9,085 nt of DNA from an uncultured Bacteroidales bacterium (GCA_903929065.1 CAIYTJ010000528.1:1-9085); one strand, 5' to 3'; numbered from the stretch's first letter, positions 1-6,376 are shown. The notes: generated from the sequence alone by a model not told the origin. A program made the numbers and translations.

Positions 1-2415
1 AAAAAGAGAAAACTAACTTTACTAACCGCAATCCAACTGATGGCAACAACTAGAAATATGGCTCAGGAAAACCTGACCTACCAGACACCTCCCGAAAGTA
101 TCATGAAGCTGGCCGATTACCAGCGTGCTCCGCAGGTAACGCTCGACACGAAGAAAGAAAATATGCTGCTCAGCTACCGCAGCACGTACAAAAGTCTTGA
201 CGATTTGAACCAGCAGGAAATGAGTATGGGCGGACTTCGTATCAATCCGGTAACGAATATCGGCTCGGCAGTGAATTACATTATCAACCTGAAAGTGCGG
301 AAAGTCTCCGCGCACGAACCGGTTCAGGTAAAAGGATTGCCCGTAAATCCACGCATCACCTTTGTCACCTGGTCGCCCGACGAAAAGAAAATCGCTTTCA
401 CCAATACCGTGGCAACCGGCGTTGAACTATGGGTGCTCGATATGGCAACGGCTCAGGCAACGCGGCTGAGTGGAGCTAACCTGAATGCAAACCTTGGAAA
501 TCCGTTCAACTGGTATCAGGACAGTAAACAACTATTGATTCGCACCTTGCCCAAAGACCGTCCGGCATTGATTGACGCGAAAAAAGAATTGCCAAAAGGT
601 CCTATCGTGTCGGTGAGTGAAGGTTCCAAATCGCAAAACCGCACGTATCCTGATTTATTGAAGAATGCAACCGACGAAACGAACTTTGTTACGCTGGCTA
701 CTTCAGAATTGTACAAAGTGGATTTGAACGGCAATGCCGAATTGTTTAAAGCATCGGATATGTATGTGAACGAATCGTTTTCGCCCGATGGAAATTACTT
801 GTTGGTTACTACGTTGCACCGTCCGTTTTCATATATCGTTCCGTTGAACCGCTTCCCAATGACATCGGTAGTTTATGACCGAAAAGGAAACGTGGTAAAA
901 ACGGTAAATGAAGTGGCTTTATCGGAAGTATTGCCCAAAGGATTTATGGCGGTTCGCACCGGAAAGCGTCAGATGAACTGGCGGAATGATGAACCTGCCA
1001 CATTGTTTTACGTGGAAGCCTTAGACGGCGGCGATCCGAAAGTGAAAGTGGATTACCGTGATGCAGTATATCAATGGAAAGCACCTTTTACCGAAAACCC
1101 AACGCTGCTGGCAAAAACCATTCAACGTTATTCGAATATTATCTGGGGAAATGAATCGGTGGCTGTTTTGCAGGACGAGTGGTACGATACGCGCAACGAA
1201 AAAACCTATTTGATAAATCCTTCGAAGCCGGAAGAGACTCCGAAAGTAATTACCGACCGCAATTTTCAGGATGTGTATTCCGACCCGGGGCATTTTGAAA
1301 CATGGAAAAACAAATACGGCATTTACGTGCTGGCTGTGGAAAATAACTGCCTTTTTCTGCTGGGCGATGGGCATACGCCGAAAGGTCAGTTTCCGTTTAT
1401 TGATGAGTTGAATCTCCAAACGCTTCAGAAGAAACGCCTTTACCAAAGCACGTATACTGACAAAATGGAAGAAATCTTTGATATTGAGGATTTCAAGAAA
1501 GGGGAAGCGCTGGTTCGCATTCAATCCAAAAACGAATATCCAAATTATTATTTCCGGAATTTCCGCAAGAAAGATGCCCTGACACAAGTTACTTTTTTCC
1601 CGAATCCGTTTGAAAGTATCAAGGACGTTTATAAGGAGGTGATTAAATATAAACGCAACGATGGGGTTGTTCTTTCGGGTACGCTCTATTTACCAGCTGG
1701 TTATGACCGAACGAAAAAAGAAAAACTGCCCCTGCTGATTTGGGCGTATCCGGCGGAATACAAGGACAAAAACAGTGCGGGACAATCCACTTCCAATTCG
1801 AATGAATTTACCTATCCGTATTATGGTTCGTTCGTATACTGGGTGACACGCGGATACGTGGTGCTCGATGACGCGGCTTTTCCTATAATCGGCGAAGGTA
1901 AAGCTGAACCAAACGATACGTTTATTGAACAACTGGTGGCGAATGCCAAAGCGGCTATTGATGCAGTGGATTCGCTCGGGTATATCGACCGGAAGAAAGT
2001 AGCCGTCGGCGGACATTCGTACGGGGCTTTTATGACGGCAAATCTGCTTACTCATTCCGATTTATTTGCCTGCGGCATTGCCCGCAGCGGTGCGTATAAC
2101 CGCACACTGACTCCTTTTGGCTTCCAGAACGAACAACGGAATTACTGGGATGCTCCGGATGTGTACAACAAAATGTCACCGTTTATGAATGCCGACAAAA
2201 TGAAAACACCGATGCTTCTCGTTCACGGTGAAGCCGATAATAACCCCGGCACTTTTACGCTGCAAACCGAACGGTATTTCCAGGCATTAAAAGGACTGGG
2301 TGCTCCGGCCAGAATGCTTATTCTGCCAAAAGAACAACACAGTTATGTAGCTCGTGAAAACATTCTGCACCTGCTTTGGGAACAGGATAAGTTTTTGGAG
2401 AAATATTTGAAATAG
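1..2415 (+). CDS. Exported S9-family serine peptidase (prolyl oligopeptidase / glutamyl endopeptidase type), 5'-partial
   Basis: Probably a secreted or periplasmic serine peptidase that cuts peptides, with a beta-propeller-like N-terminal part and a C-terminal alpha/beta hydrolase domain. Counting from the ATG at 40, the nucleophile is Ser660 in GGHSYGAF, followed by Asp733 in HGEADNNPGT and His767 in KEQHSY, in the order and spacing of the S9 triad. The propeller part shows repeats such as WSPDEKKIAFT and FSPDGNYLLVTT. The frame is open to base 1 and the codons before ATG40 read KKRKLTLLTAIQL, a basic then hydrophobic stretch. The true start therefore lies upstream, and ATG40 sits inside a likely signal peptide cleaved near NMA-QEN. 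No frameshift is visible, and about 790 residues fits the exported S9 peptidases of Bacteroidota. The overall sequence resembles the S9D (glutamyl endopeptidase-like) group; substrate specificity cannot be read here. The gene ends in TAG directly before a heptamer repeat. Confidence 0.93.
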   Translation, partial: KKRKLTLLTAIQLMATTRNMAQENLTYQTPPESIMKLADYQRAPQVTLDTKKENMLLSYRSTYKSLDDLNQQEMSMGGLRINPVTNIGSAVNYIINLKVRKVSAHEPVQVKGLPVNPRITFVTWSPDEKKIAFTNTVATGVELWVLDMATAQATRLSGANLNANLGNPFNWYQDSKQLLIRTLPKDRPALIDAKKELPKGPIVSVSEGSKSQNRTYPDLLKNATDETNFVTLATSELYKVDLNGNAELFKASDMYVNESFSPDGNYLLVTTLHRPFSYIVPLNRFPMTSVVYDRKGNVVKTVNEVALSEVLPKGFMAVRTGKRQMNWRNDEPATLFYVEALDGGDPKVKVDYRDAVYQWKAPFTENPTLLAKTIQRYSNIIWGNESVAVLQDEWYDTRNEKTYLINPSKPEETPKVITDRNFQDVYSDPGHFETWKNKYGIYVLAVENNCLFLLGDGHTPKGQFPFIDELNLQTLQKKRLYQSTYTDKMEEIFDIEDFKKGEALVRIQSKNEYPNYYFRNFRKKDALTQVTFFPNPFESIKDVYKEVIKYKRNDGVVLSGTLYLPAGYDRTKKEKLPLLIWAYPAEYKDKNSAGQSTSNSNEFTYPYYGSFVYWVTRGYVVLDDAAFPIIGEGKAEPNDTFIEQLVANAKAAIDAVDSLGYIDRKKVAVGGHSYGAFMTANLLTHSDLFACGIARSGAYNRTLTPFGFQNEQRNYWDAPDVYNKMSPFMNADKMKTPMLLVHGEADNNPGTFTLQTERYFQALKGLGAPARMLILPKEQHSYVARENILHLLWEQDKFLEKYLK

Positions 2416-2419
2416 TTGA

Positions 2420-2468
2420 CAGTTATCAGTTATCAGTTATCAGTTATCAGTGAACAGTTATCAGTTAA
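2420..2468. repeat. CAGTTAT heptamer tandem repeat just after the peptidase stop
   Basis: Seven contiguous 7-bp units: four exact CAGTTAT (2420-2447), then CAGTGAA, CAGTTAT and CAGTTAA. The tract starts five bases after the TAG stop, and the bases across the stop (TAGTTGA, 2413-2419) look like an eighth, decayed unit. It lies in the 3' untranslated part of the peptidase transcript, ahead of the terminator. Similar heptamer tracts occur between genes in Bacteroidota and cyanobacteria (from memory). No function can be assigned; it is a likely site of copy-number slippage. Confidence 0.9.
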
Positions 2469-2535
2469 GTGATTGCATAGAATTAGACTTTAACAGTTTT
2501 TCAAGATTGAAGTAAAATCAGGTAATTAATAAATG

Positions 2536-2573
2536 AAACAGCCCAACTTAATTTAGTTTAAGTCGGGCTGTTT
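2536..2573. terminator. Bidirectional intrinsic terminator between convergent genes
   Basis: A 16-bp stem (2536-2551 with 2558-2573) closes on a 6-nt loop, TTTAGT. One A-C mismatch interrupts it; the core is CAGCCC with GGGCTG. The stem ends in T residues on the + strand (CTGTTTTG) and has A residues on its other side, so it gives a usable U-tract in both directions. It sits 120 bp after the peptidase stop and 35 bp after the end of the opposing DUF6266-like gene, as expected for a shared terminator. Confidence 0.85.
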
Positions 2574-2607
2574 TGCTTTCAGATTAATTCTATTGGAATA
2601 GAACTAA

Positions 2608-3234
2608 TCAGAGTTGAACCATTTCGATGTACTGACTGGTTGAGTTGGTGACACCATCGGGAGTACAGAAGTACATCCAACAATGGATTTTACCACCTGC
2701 CCAGATAGCAGGTAATTCGACTTTTACTGTTGCAGCTTCGCGATTTACAATCGCCTGCTCCAGAATTGCCTGATCTTCATCTTCGTTGAAAAAGATAAGG
2801 TTTACCAAATCAGCCGAATTATTACCTGCCATTACCGAATAATCCCAATCGATCTTCACTGAACTGACTCCCGATTTTTGGGCTGTCGCTTTATTGGTTC
2901 GATACAAGGCTCCATCGGTAAAGAGAAGCTGTGTGTAATCCAATGAAAAATCGGGGTATTCACCCTGAATTGCATTCATAAAGGCTATGTTGATTCCAAA
3001 CCGTATGCCTACATTACCACCAAAGGTGATTTTGAAGACGGGATAAAAGGAACGCATAGCCCGATTGATATAACCAAATTTGCCCCGATGCTCCACCTGT
3101 TTGGGTGTTCGTGGATTACTTGGTTCACTAACCGGCCGCAAATAGTTTTTACCGGTAATTTTTGATTTTGTGGCGAGTGCTTCGCCGTACTTTCCGGAGA
3201 TTTTTCCGAAAGTAGTTGACTTGAATGTAGCCAT
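2608..3234 (-). CDS. DUF6266-like protein, function unknown
   Basis: A 208-residue protein whose N-terminus (MATFKSTTFGKISGKYG, then SNPRTPKQ at residues 39-46 and a KFGYINR segment) matches what I know of DUF6266, a family of about 200 residues found mostly in Bacteroidota. No signal peptide, membrane segment or catalytic motif is visible. The C-terminal half alternates hydrophobic residues (VKIDWDY, ADLVNLIFF, ATVKVELPAIWAGGKIHCWMYFC), suggesting a beta-rich fold. The ATG at 3234 gives the family's usual MATF start. The protein seems complete and stands alone, convergent with the S9 peptidase and sharing its terminator. No clear TTTG/TAnnTTTG promoter was found upstream, where a GATTTAC heptad repeat fills the leader. 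The family assignment is by recollection of the N-terminal pattern; the function is unknown. Confidence 0.8.
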   Translation of the reverse strand: MATFKSTTFGKISGKYGEALATKSKITGKNYLRPVSEPSNPRTPKQVEHRGKFGYINRAMRSFYPVFKITFGGNVGIRFGINIAFMNAIQGEYPDFSLDYTQLLFTDGALYRTNKATAQKSGVSSVKIDWDYSVMAGNNSADLVNLIFFNEDEDQAILEQAIVNREAATVKVELPAIWAGGKIHCWMYFCTPDGVTNSTSQYIEMVQL

Positions 3235-3243
3235 GATTTTTTT

Positions 3244-3272
3244 GATTTACGATTTGACAATTTACGATTTAC
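3244..3272. repeat. GATTTAC heptad repeat in the leader of the DUF6266-like gene
   Basis: Units GATTTAC, GATTTGA, CAATTTAC and GATTTAC follow one another, starting 9 bp upstream of the DUF6266-like start codon. The word differs from the CAGTTAT tract that lies beyond the other end of the same gene, but the 7-bp period is the same. The tract would form the 5' untranslated region of that gene if transcription starts further upstream. No function is assigned. Confidence 0.65.
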
Positions 3273-3416
3273 AATTGCTTTTTTTAGAAACCGCAGCCTG
3301 ACAAATCAGATTATTATTGTTTTAATTTTTTTGATTTATGATTGGGTTTTATTTAGCAATCTATAAATCAGTTGTTTATTTTTTTATTGTTGTCCGGTAA
3401 TAATAGAATCTTTTTT

Positions 3417-3624
3417 GTCCTCAAGCCGGACCGGCTTTTACTTTTTTGCTACAGCACAAAAAAGTAAACAAAAAACGCCGCCGCTGCGGATAAAAAGCTA
3501 AAAATTGTCTGCATTCCGCTAAAATCTTCCAAACTCACCCCGTGATAACGGGGCTCAAACAGGGAAGATTTTTGTTGCTTCACTCCGACAATTTTATTTA
3601 CGCTTTTTCTCCAAGGCGGAAAGA
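3417..3624. repeat. Repeat A, copy 1: long structured dispersed repeat
   Basis: About 208 bp, of which most reappears at 4298-4668. It contains a palindrome AGCCGG-a-CCGGCT (3424-3436) and a hairpin with 12-bp arms (3437-3448 with 3457-3468, 8-nt loop). A nested set of stems follows: CCGCC 3478-3482 with GGCGG 3615-3619; 3488-3498 with 3602-3612 (10 of 11 pairs); AAAATTGTC 3501-3509 with GACAATTTT 3587-3595; AAAATCTTCC 3521-3530 with 3563-3572; and an apical CCCCGT-gata-ACGGGG hairpin (3538-3553). The element therefore folds along most of its length. I recall very similar intergenic sequence in other Bacteroidales genomes. It carries no transposase. It could be a miniature mobile element, a REP-like element or a structured RNA. 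Confidence 0.85.
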
Positions 3625-3731
3625 TGGTCGGGTGCGAAGTCAGGATCATAATAATTCAATATTTACATAAATACCAGATTTTCAGACAATTCAGAGTTAC
3701 TCCTATCATTATTGAACAACTTAATTTTTTT

Positions 3732-3825
3732 AATTCACTTAGAATCACATAGAATTCACATAGAAATCACTTACAATCACAGAGAATTCATATAGAATCA
3801 CAGAGAATTCACAGAGAAATCACAG
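3732..3825. repeat. Degenerate AATCACAGAG / AATTCACATAG tandem array
   Basis: Nine units of 10 or 11 bp run head to tail with a mean spacing near 10.5 bp. Examples are AATTCACTTAG, AATCACATAG, AATTCACATAG, AATCACAGAG and AATTCATATAG. A detached unit, AATCACAGAG, lies at 3851-3860. There are no unique spacers, so it is not a CRISPR array. The spacing equals about one helical turn and places an AATT or AAAT run on one face of the helix, so curved DNA is possible but not shown. Confidence 0.75.
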
Positions 3826-3891
3826 TATTACCACTGTATTAGCACATAGGAATCACAGAGGGGGAGGGCGGCCTTTTGCCAAATTCTTTTC

Positions 3892-3954
3892 AGACCTCTC
3901 CCTAATTATCTCCCTTCGGTCGATGACCGTTGGTTCCCTCTGCAAGGAGAGGGA
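3892..3954. repeat. Repeat B, copy 1: AGACCTC...AGAGGG hairpin element
   Basis: It starts AGACCTCTCCC and ends CCCTCTGCAAGGAGAGGGA. CCCTCT 3936-3941 pairs with AGAGGG 3948-3953; alternatively CCTCTCC 3896-3902 pairs with GGAGAGG 3946-3952. A central hairpin CGGTC-gat-GACCG occupies 3917-3929. The same start and end with a different central hairpin occur at 4353-4396, which defines the element. Similar hairpins with CCCTCTCC arms recur between genes in many bacteria (from memory). Confidence 0.65.
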
Positions 3955-4093
3955 CTTAAGAGTGAATTGCGAAGTGAATTGTATTATTGAATTCATATTT
4001 CATTGTTTGTGTGTGATACGCTGAGTTGACAGCGTGATTAATTTTACACTGCAAAGAAATAGAAAAATAAAGGGCTGATTGATAGAAAATTAC

Positions 4094-4123
4094 TTGAATC
4101 CACTTAAGTGAAAGTGGATTCAA
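4094..4123. repeat. Exact 12-bp inverted repeat
   Basis: TTGAATCCACTT (4094-4105) and AAGTGGATTCAA (4112-4123) are perfect inverted copies around a 6-nt loop. The left arm overlaps a self-palindrome, CACTTAAGTG (4101-4110), so two folds compete. No T-tract follows, and the nearest gene ends about 0.9 kb away, so a terminator role is unlikely. It could be a protein-binding palindrome or the remnant of a mobile element. Confidence 0.7.
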
Positions 4124-4352
4124 TTGTGGTTAAGCAGGATAAAATAACGGACAAGCGGAATTGAAGTGCGAATCAAGTTGTGTTTAGTTACAGACAAGCA
4201 ACGGACAAGTTTTAAGCAAGTGTAAACAAGTTTGTAATGAGGTGTTTAGTATGTGTTTTTTGAATGCAAGTGACGCAAATTAAAAATTATTTTTATTGTC
4301 CTCAAGCCGGACCGGCTTTTACTTTTTTGCTACAGCCCAAAAAAGTAAACAA

Positions 4353-4396
4353 AGACCTCACCCGGCCTTCGGCCACCCTCTCCAACAGGAGAGGGA
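4353..4396. repeat. Repeat B, copy 2, nested in repeat A copy 2
   Basis: It begins AGACCTCACCC and contains a small hairpin GGCC-ttc-GGCC (4364-4374) and a perfect 8-bp hairpin CCCTCTCC-aaca-GGAGAGGG (4376-4395). Compared with repeat A copy 1, about 66 bp (4354-4419) replace 5 bp at this place, so the element plus flanking bases was inserted into an existing repeat A. No clean target-site duplication is visible. Confidence 0.68.
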
Positions 4397-4527
4397 AAAA
4401 AGGTTGAATGAGTATTTGTCCGCCGCTGTGGATAAAAAGCTAAAAATTATCTACATTCCGCTAAACCCGTCCAAACTCGCTCCTTCGTCGCTCAAACAAG
4501 GACGGCTTTTTGACGCTACACTTCGAT

Positions 4528-4645
4528 AATTTATTCGTGTCGAGTTTATTTTTAAATTGTACTCATGATTTCACTACGTTCAATTTATTCACGCTTTTTA
4601 TTCATATCGTGTTTATTATTTTAAGGTATTCATGATCATGCTTCG
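4528..4645. repeat. Diverged direct duplication inside repeat A copy 2
   Basis: Bases 4531-4578 and 4598-4645 align without gaps at an offset of 67 bp, with about 35 of 48 positions identical. Shared words are TTATTC, GTTTATT and TCATGAT, and AATTTATTC begins both blocks (4528 and 4582). The block separates the stem arm at 4525-4533 from the terminal 18 bp of repeat A, so the outer stems of this copy are displaced compared with copy 1. Confidence 0.55.
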
Positions 4646-4730
4646 CAGAATTCTCCAAGGCGGAAAGAGAGAGTTGTGCGAAAAGTAAGCCCGCAATATT
4701 GACACTTCTTGTGTAATACTAAATACACTG

Positions 4731-4770
4731 AAAAATTCCGGGTGCACAGCTGTCGCTCAAACAGGACAGT
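4731..4770. repeat. Probable decayed fragment of repeat A
   Basis: AAAAATTCCG is followed by CTGTCGCTCAAACAGGACAG (4750-4769), which keeps the GTCGCTCAAACA-GGAC core of the apical half of repeat A copy 2 (about 4487-4505) and forms a CTGTC/GACAG stem. A further stem, GCCAAC 4778-4783 with GTTGGC 4820-4825, lies just beyond. The match is short, so a chance resemblance cannot be excluded. Confidence 0.4.
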
Positions 4771-4890
4771 TTCTCACGCCAACTTCACTTGTTTTTTGGC
4801 TCACCGGACGAGGTCGCTCGTTGGCAAGCTGCATGCGATCCAATGAGTTTTAAATTTACATATTCATGATCAAGGTGTATTGATTCAGGG

Positions 4891-5003
4891 ACACAATAGA
4901 AGTGTTCAACCCACTACGGGGTTGTAGTTCGGAGAGGAGCACTACATCCCCCGGTTGCGCTTTGCTTACCGGGGGTTATTCACATTAAACTCCTACGGAG
5001 TTT
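4891..5003. repeat. Cluster of GC-rich palindromes (repeat C)
   Basis: Five small inverted repeats lie side by side: ACAC/GTGT (4891-4905), CAACCC/GGGTTG (4907-4924), TGTAGT/ACTACA (4923-4946), CCCCCGG/CCGGGGG (4948-4975) and AAACTCC-tac-GGAGTTT (4987-5003). The second and third overlap by two bases and so exclude each other. Intergenic sequence with this layout is familiar from many Bacteroidota genomes. The cluster lies about 60 bp past the end of the 362-aa gene, so its AAACTCC hairpin could also help end that transcript. Its reverse complement matches the layout of the element at the right end of the window. Confidence 0.75.
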
Positions 5004-5060
5004 CTTTATGATGAGTGAATTAAAGAGCGTATTGTCAGCTGAGTTTTATTTAAAGAAGAA

Positions 5061-6149
5061 CTAAAAAGGAAGTTTCATATTATCAACCCGGTTTTGAATT
5101 GCTTTGATTTCTTCTTTGTGCAGGTTTTTATTTACGGAGAAATTGACAATGCTCTGGTAGGTGCCAATATCGGTATTGAAGAAGGCTTTGAGGAGGTTGT
5201 AAAACTTTTTCATTTTGCCGTGTGGGACATGGAGAATGGCGGGATTGCTATTCTGGAGGACATAGAGTAATATAGCAATGGTTTTGCCTTTTTCGTTTTT
5301 AAATTCATTTCTCAAGGCTTCCAAAAAATAATCGTATGCAGCTTCTGTGAAATATGCATTTAATTCGTTTTGTATTTGTGCAGGAGACAGGCCTGAAGCT
5401 GGATTAGTTGTTTGCAATGTCGGTGTGGGCATCGAGTTATCGTCCTGAGAATAGATTTCAGTACCAAACCATTCGTTACCTGAGATATCTACTTCCAGGA
5501 AGTTTTCGAAAGCCAAAAAAAGATCTACTTCAGAGATGGGTACTTTATTACCCAACGGCAGGAAGTAATTGTTATTATACATATTGAAAAGTACCCGTGT
5601 AAATTCCTGTATTTTATCCGGATTGAGTTTTAAATTGTATTCTGATATTTTACCTCTATTCAGGCTGTCTATTTTCTGATTAATTTCGTCAATTCTTTCC
5701 AGTTCAGCAATTATTTTTTCTAAGTCCAACCGGGCTTTCAGTAAACGAAGACCTAATTTAATAAACAATTCGATTATTATATCCCTTTTCTGAGCTGAAT
5801 AACTAATGCCGAGATGATCCAGTTTCTCAAAATACGGTATCAGGTCCTTCCGCTGGGATTCTTTTATCCGCGGAATTTCGACGGTATCTTCTTTCCAGTT
5901 TAAGATAGCATGGAATGTATACAGAACCATACGAATAATATCCTGTACATCGTCTGAATCAGAAAGCTCATCGTGTAATTCTTTTCTAATAACGGAAGAA
6001 TCAAAGTTAATGGCAAGTTTTAGCGCTTTGTTGAAATTGTTGATTATGGTATCAATCGGATCGAAGGACAAGCTGGTAGGATTATAAACCACATCTATAA
6101 TTTCAAAAATCTCATTGATTTCGTCGGAGGTTTTCTCGATATTAAGCAT
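5061..6149 (-). CDS. Unrecognised 362-residue protein, divergent from hsdR
   Basis: I do not recognise this family with confidence. The protein has no signal peptide or membrane segment and is probably cytoplasmic and largely helical. Residues about 131-165 (from KLGLRLLKAR to IDEINQKIDSL) look like a coiled coil. A low-complexity linker rich in Pro, Thr and Asn (about 236-258) separates the N-terminal part from a compact C-terminal module (about 260-345) that includes NEKGKTIAILLYVLQNS and KAFFNTDIGTYQSIVNF. That layout, a variable front with a short conserved-looking tail, would suit an adaptor or regulator, but this is inference. The ATG at 6149 lies about 50 nt downstream of a perfect Bacteroidota promoter, which supports the start. 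The gene is transcribed away from hsdR, with 299 bp between their start codons. It may belong to the restriction locus or be unrelated. Confidence 0.85.
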   Translation of the reverse strand: MLNIEKTSDEINEIFEIIDVVYNPTSLSFDPIDTIINNFNKALKLAINFDSSVIRKELHDELSDSDDVQDIIRMVLYTFHAILNWKEDTVEIPRIKESQRKDLIPYFEKLDHLGISYSAQKRDIIIELFIKLGLRLLKARLDLEKIIAELERIDEINQKIDSLNRGKISEYNLKLNPDKIQEFTRVLFNMYNNNYFLPLGNKVPISEVDLFLAFENFLEVDISGNEWFGTEIYSQDDNSMPTPTLQTTNPASGLSPAQIQNELNAYFTEAAYDYFLEALRNEFKNEKGKTIAILLYVLQNSNPAILHVPHGKMKKFYNLLKAFFNTDIGTYQSIVNFSVNKNLHKEEIKAIQNRVDNMKLPF

Positions 6150-6202
6150 AGTACTGAAAGGATTAACCAGATTTGAAGCAAAATTAAATTGTAAATCATT
6201 TG

Positions 6203-6234
6203 CAAATATAAAATTGATTTTTCACATTTCCAAA
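6203..6234 (-). promoter_or_regulatory. Bacteroidota-type promoter for the 362-aa gene
   Basis: On the minus strand TTTG (6234-6231) is followed, after exactly 20 nt, by TATATTTG (6210-6203). This matches the Bacteroidota primary sigma consensus TTTG / about 19-21 nt / TAnnTTTG at every fixed position. Transcription would begin near 6197, giving a leader of roughly 48 nt before the ATG at 6149. No Shine-Dalgarno sequence is seen, as usual in this phylum. Confidence 0.75.
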
Positions 6235-6376
6235 TTTTGTACTATTCATTTTTTTGAAAAGCTAAAAAAATAATTGTTCAGGCCTTTTCCGTTTTTTGAG
6301 AGGATGAAAATAATGGTGGTTATTGGTTAATAAACCAGCAATTACTCTTAAAATAATTTTTAGAAATGAGTTAATA

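Larger units (their letters stand above)
4298..4668. repeat. Repeat A, copy 2, with two insertions
   Basis: Same orientation as copy 1, 881 bp further on. The first 56 bp (4298-4353) match copy 1 (3417-3472) with a single difference that falls in the loop of the 12-bp hairpin. The match then resumes at 4420-4533, and the final 18 bp (4651-4668) equal 3607-3624. Two extra blocks interrupt it: repeat B at 4354-4419 and an AT-rich, internally duplicated block at about 4534-4650. The stems are kept: 4443-4451 with 4525-4533 (8 of 9 pairs) and 4463-4472 with 4500-4509 (9 of 10), although their sequences differ from copy 1. The apical hairpin of copy 1 is not preserved. Confidence 0.83.
3235..5060. 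other. Gene-free, repeat-rich intergenic tract
   Basis: This 1.8-kb stretch has no convincing gene. The short open frames in it (3449-3649 on -, 4296-4529 on +) lie inside repeat A and have no protein-like composition. It holds the repeats listed separately. The remaining pieces (about 3273-3416, 3625-3731, 3955-4093, 4124-4297, 5004-5060) are AT-rich. A small hairpin, ACGCT/AGCGT, lies at 4018-4035, and loosely repeated GGACAAG/GACAAG words lie at about 4150-4232. The neighbours are the 5' end of the DUF6266-like gene and the 3' end of the 362-aa gene, both on the - strand, so the tract follows one gene and precedes the other. Confidence 0.8.

Noticed and set aside
1021..2055. Long minus-strand open frames opposite the peptidase
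   Set aside because: They are antisense shadows of a gene whose catalytic motifs are clear on the plus strand.
3009..3260. 83-codon minus-strand open frame overlapping the DUF6266-like start
   Set aside because: It is in a different frame from the family-like MATF protein and ends within it; it has no recognisable features.
3449..3649. 66-codon open frame on the minus strand
   Set aside because: It lies wholly within and just past repeat A; its low-complexity tail (AAAAFFVYFFVL) is the translation of the hairpin and GC-rich part of the repeat. The frame is destroyed in copy 2 by insertions.
3732..3860. Possible CRISPR array
   Set aside because: The units are 10-11 bp, adjoin each other without unique spacers, and no cas gene is near.
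4296..4529. 77-codon open frame on the plus strand
   Set aside because: It begins with TTG at the edge of repeat A copy 2 and runs through the nested repeat B; it has no protein-like composition, and copy 1 does not keep the frame.
3417..4668. Composite transposon bounded by the two repeat A copies
   Set aside because: The 0.6 kb between the copies holds no transposase or cargo gene, and no target-site duplication is visible.
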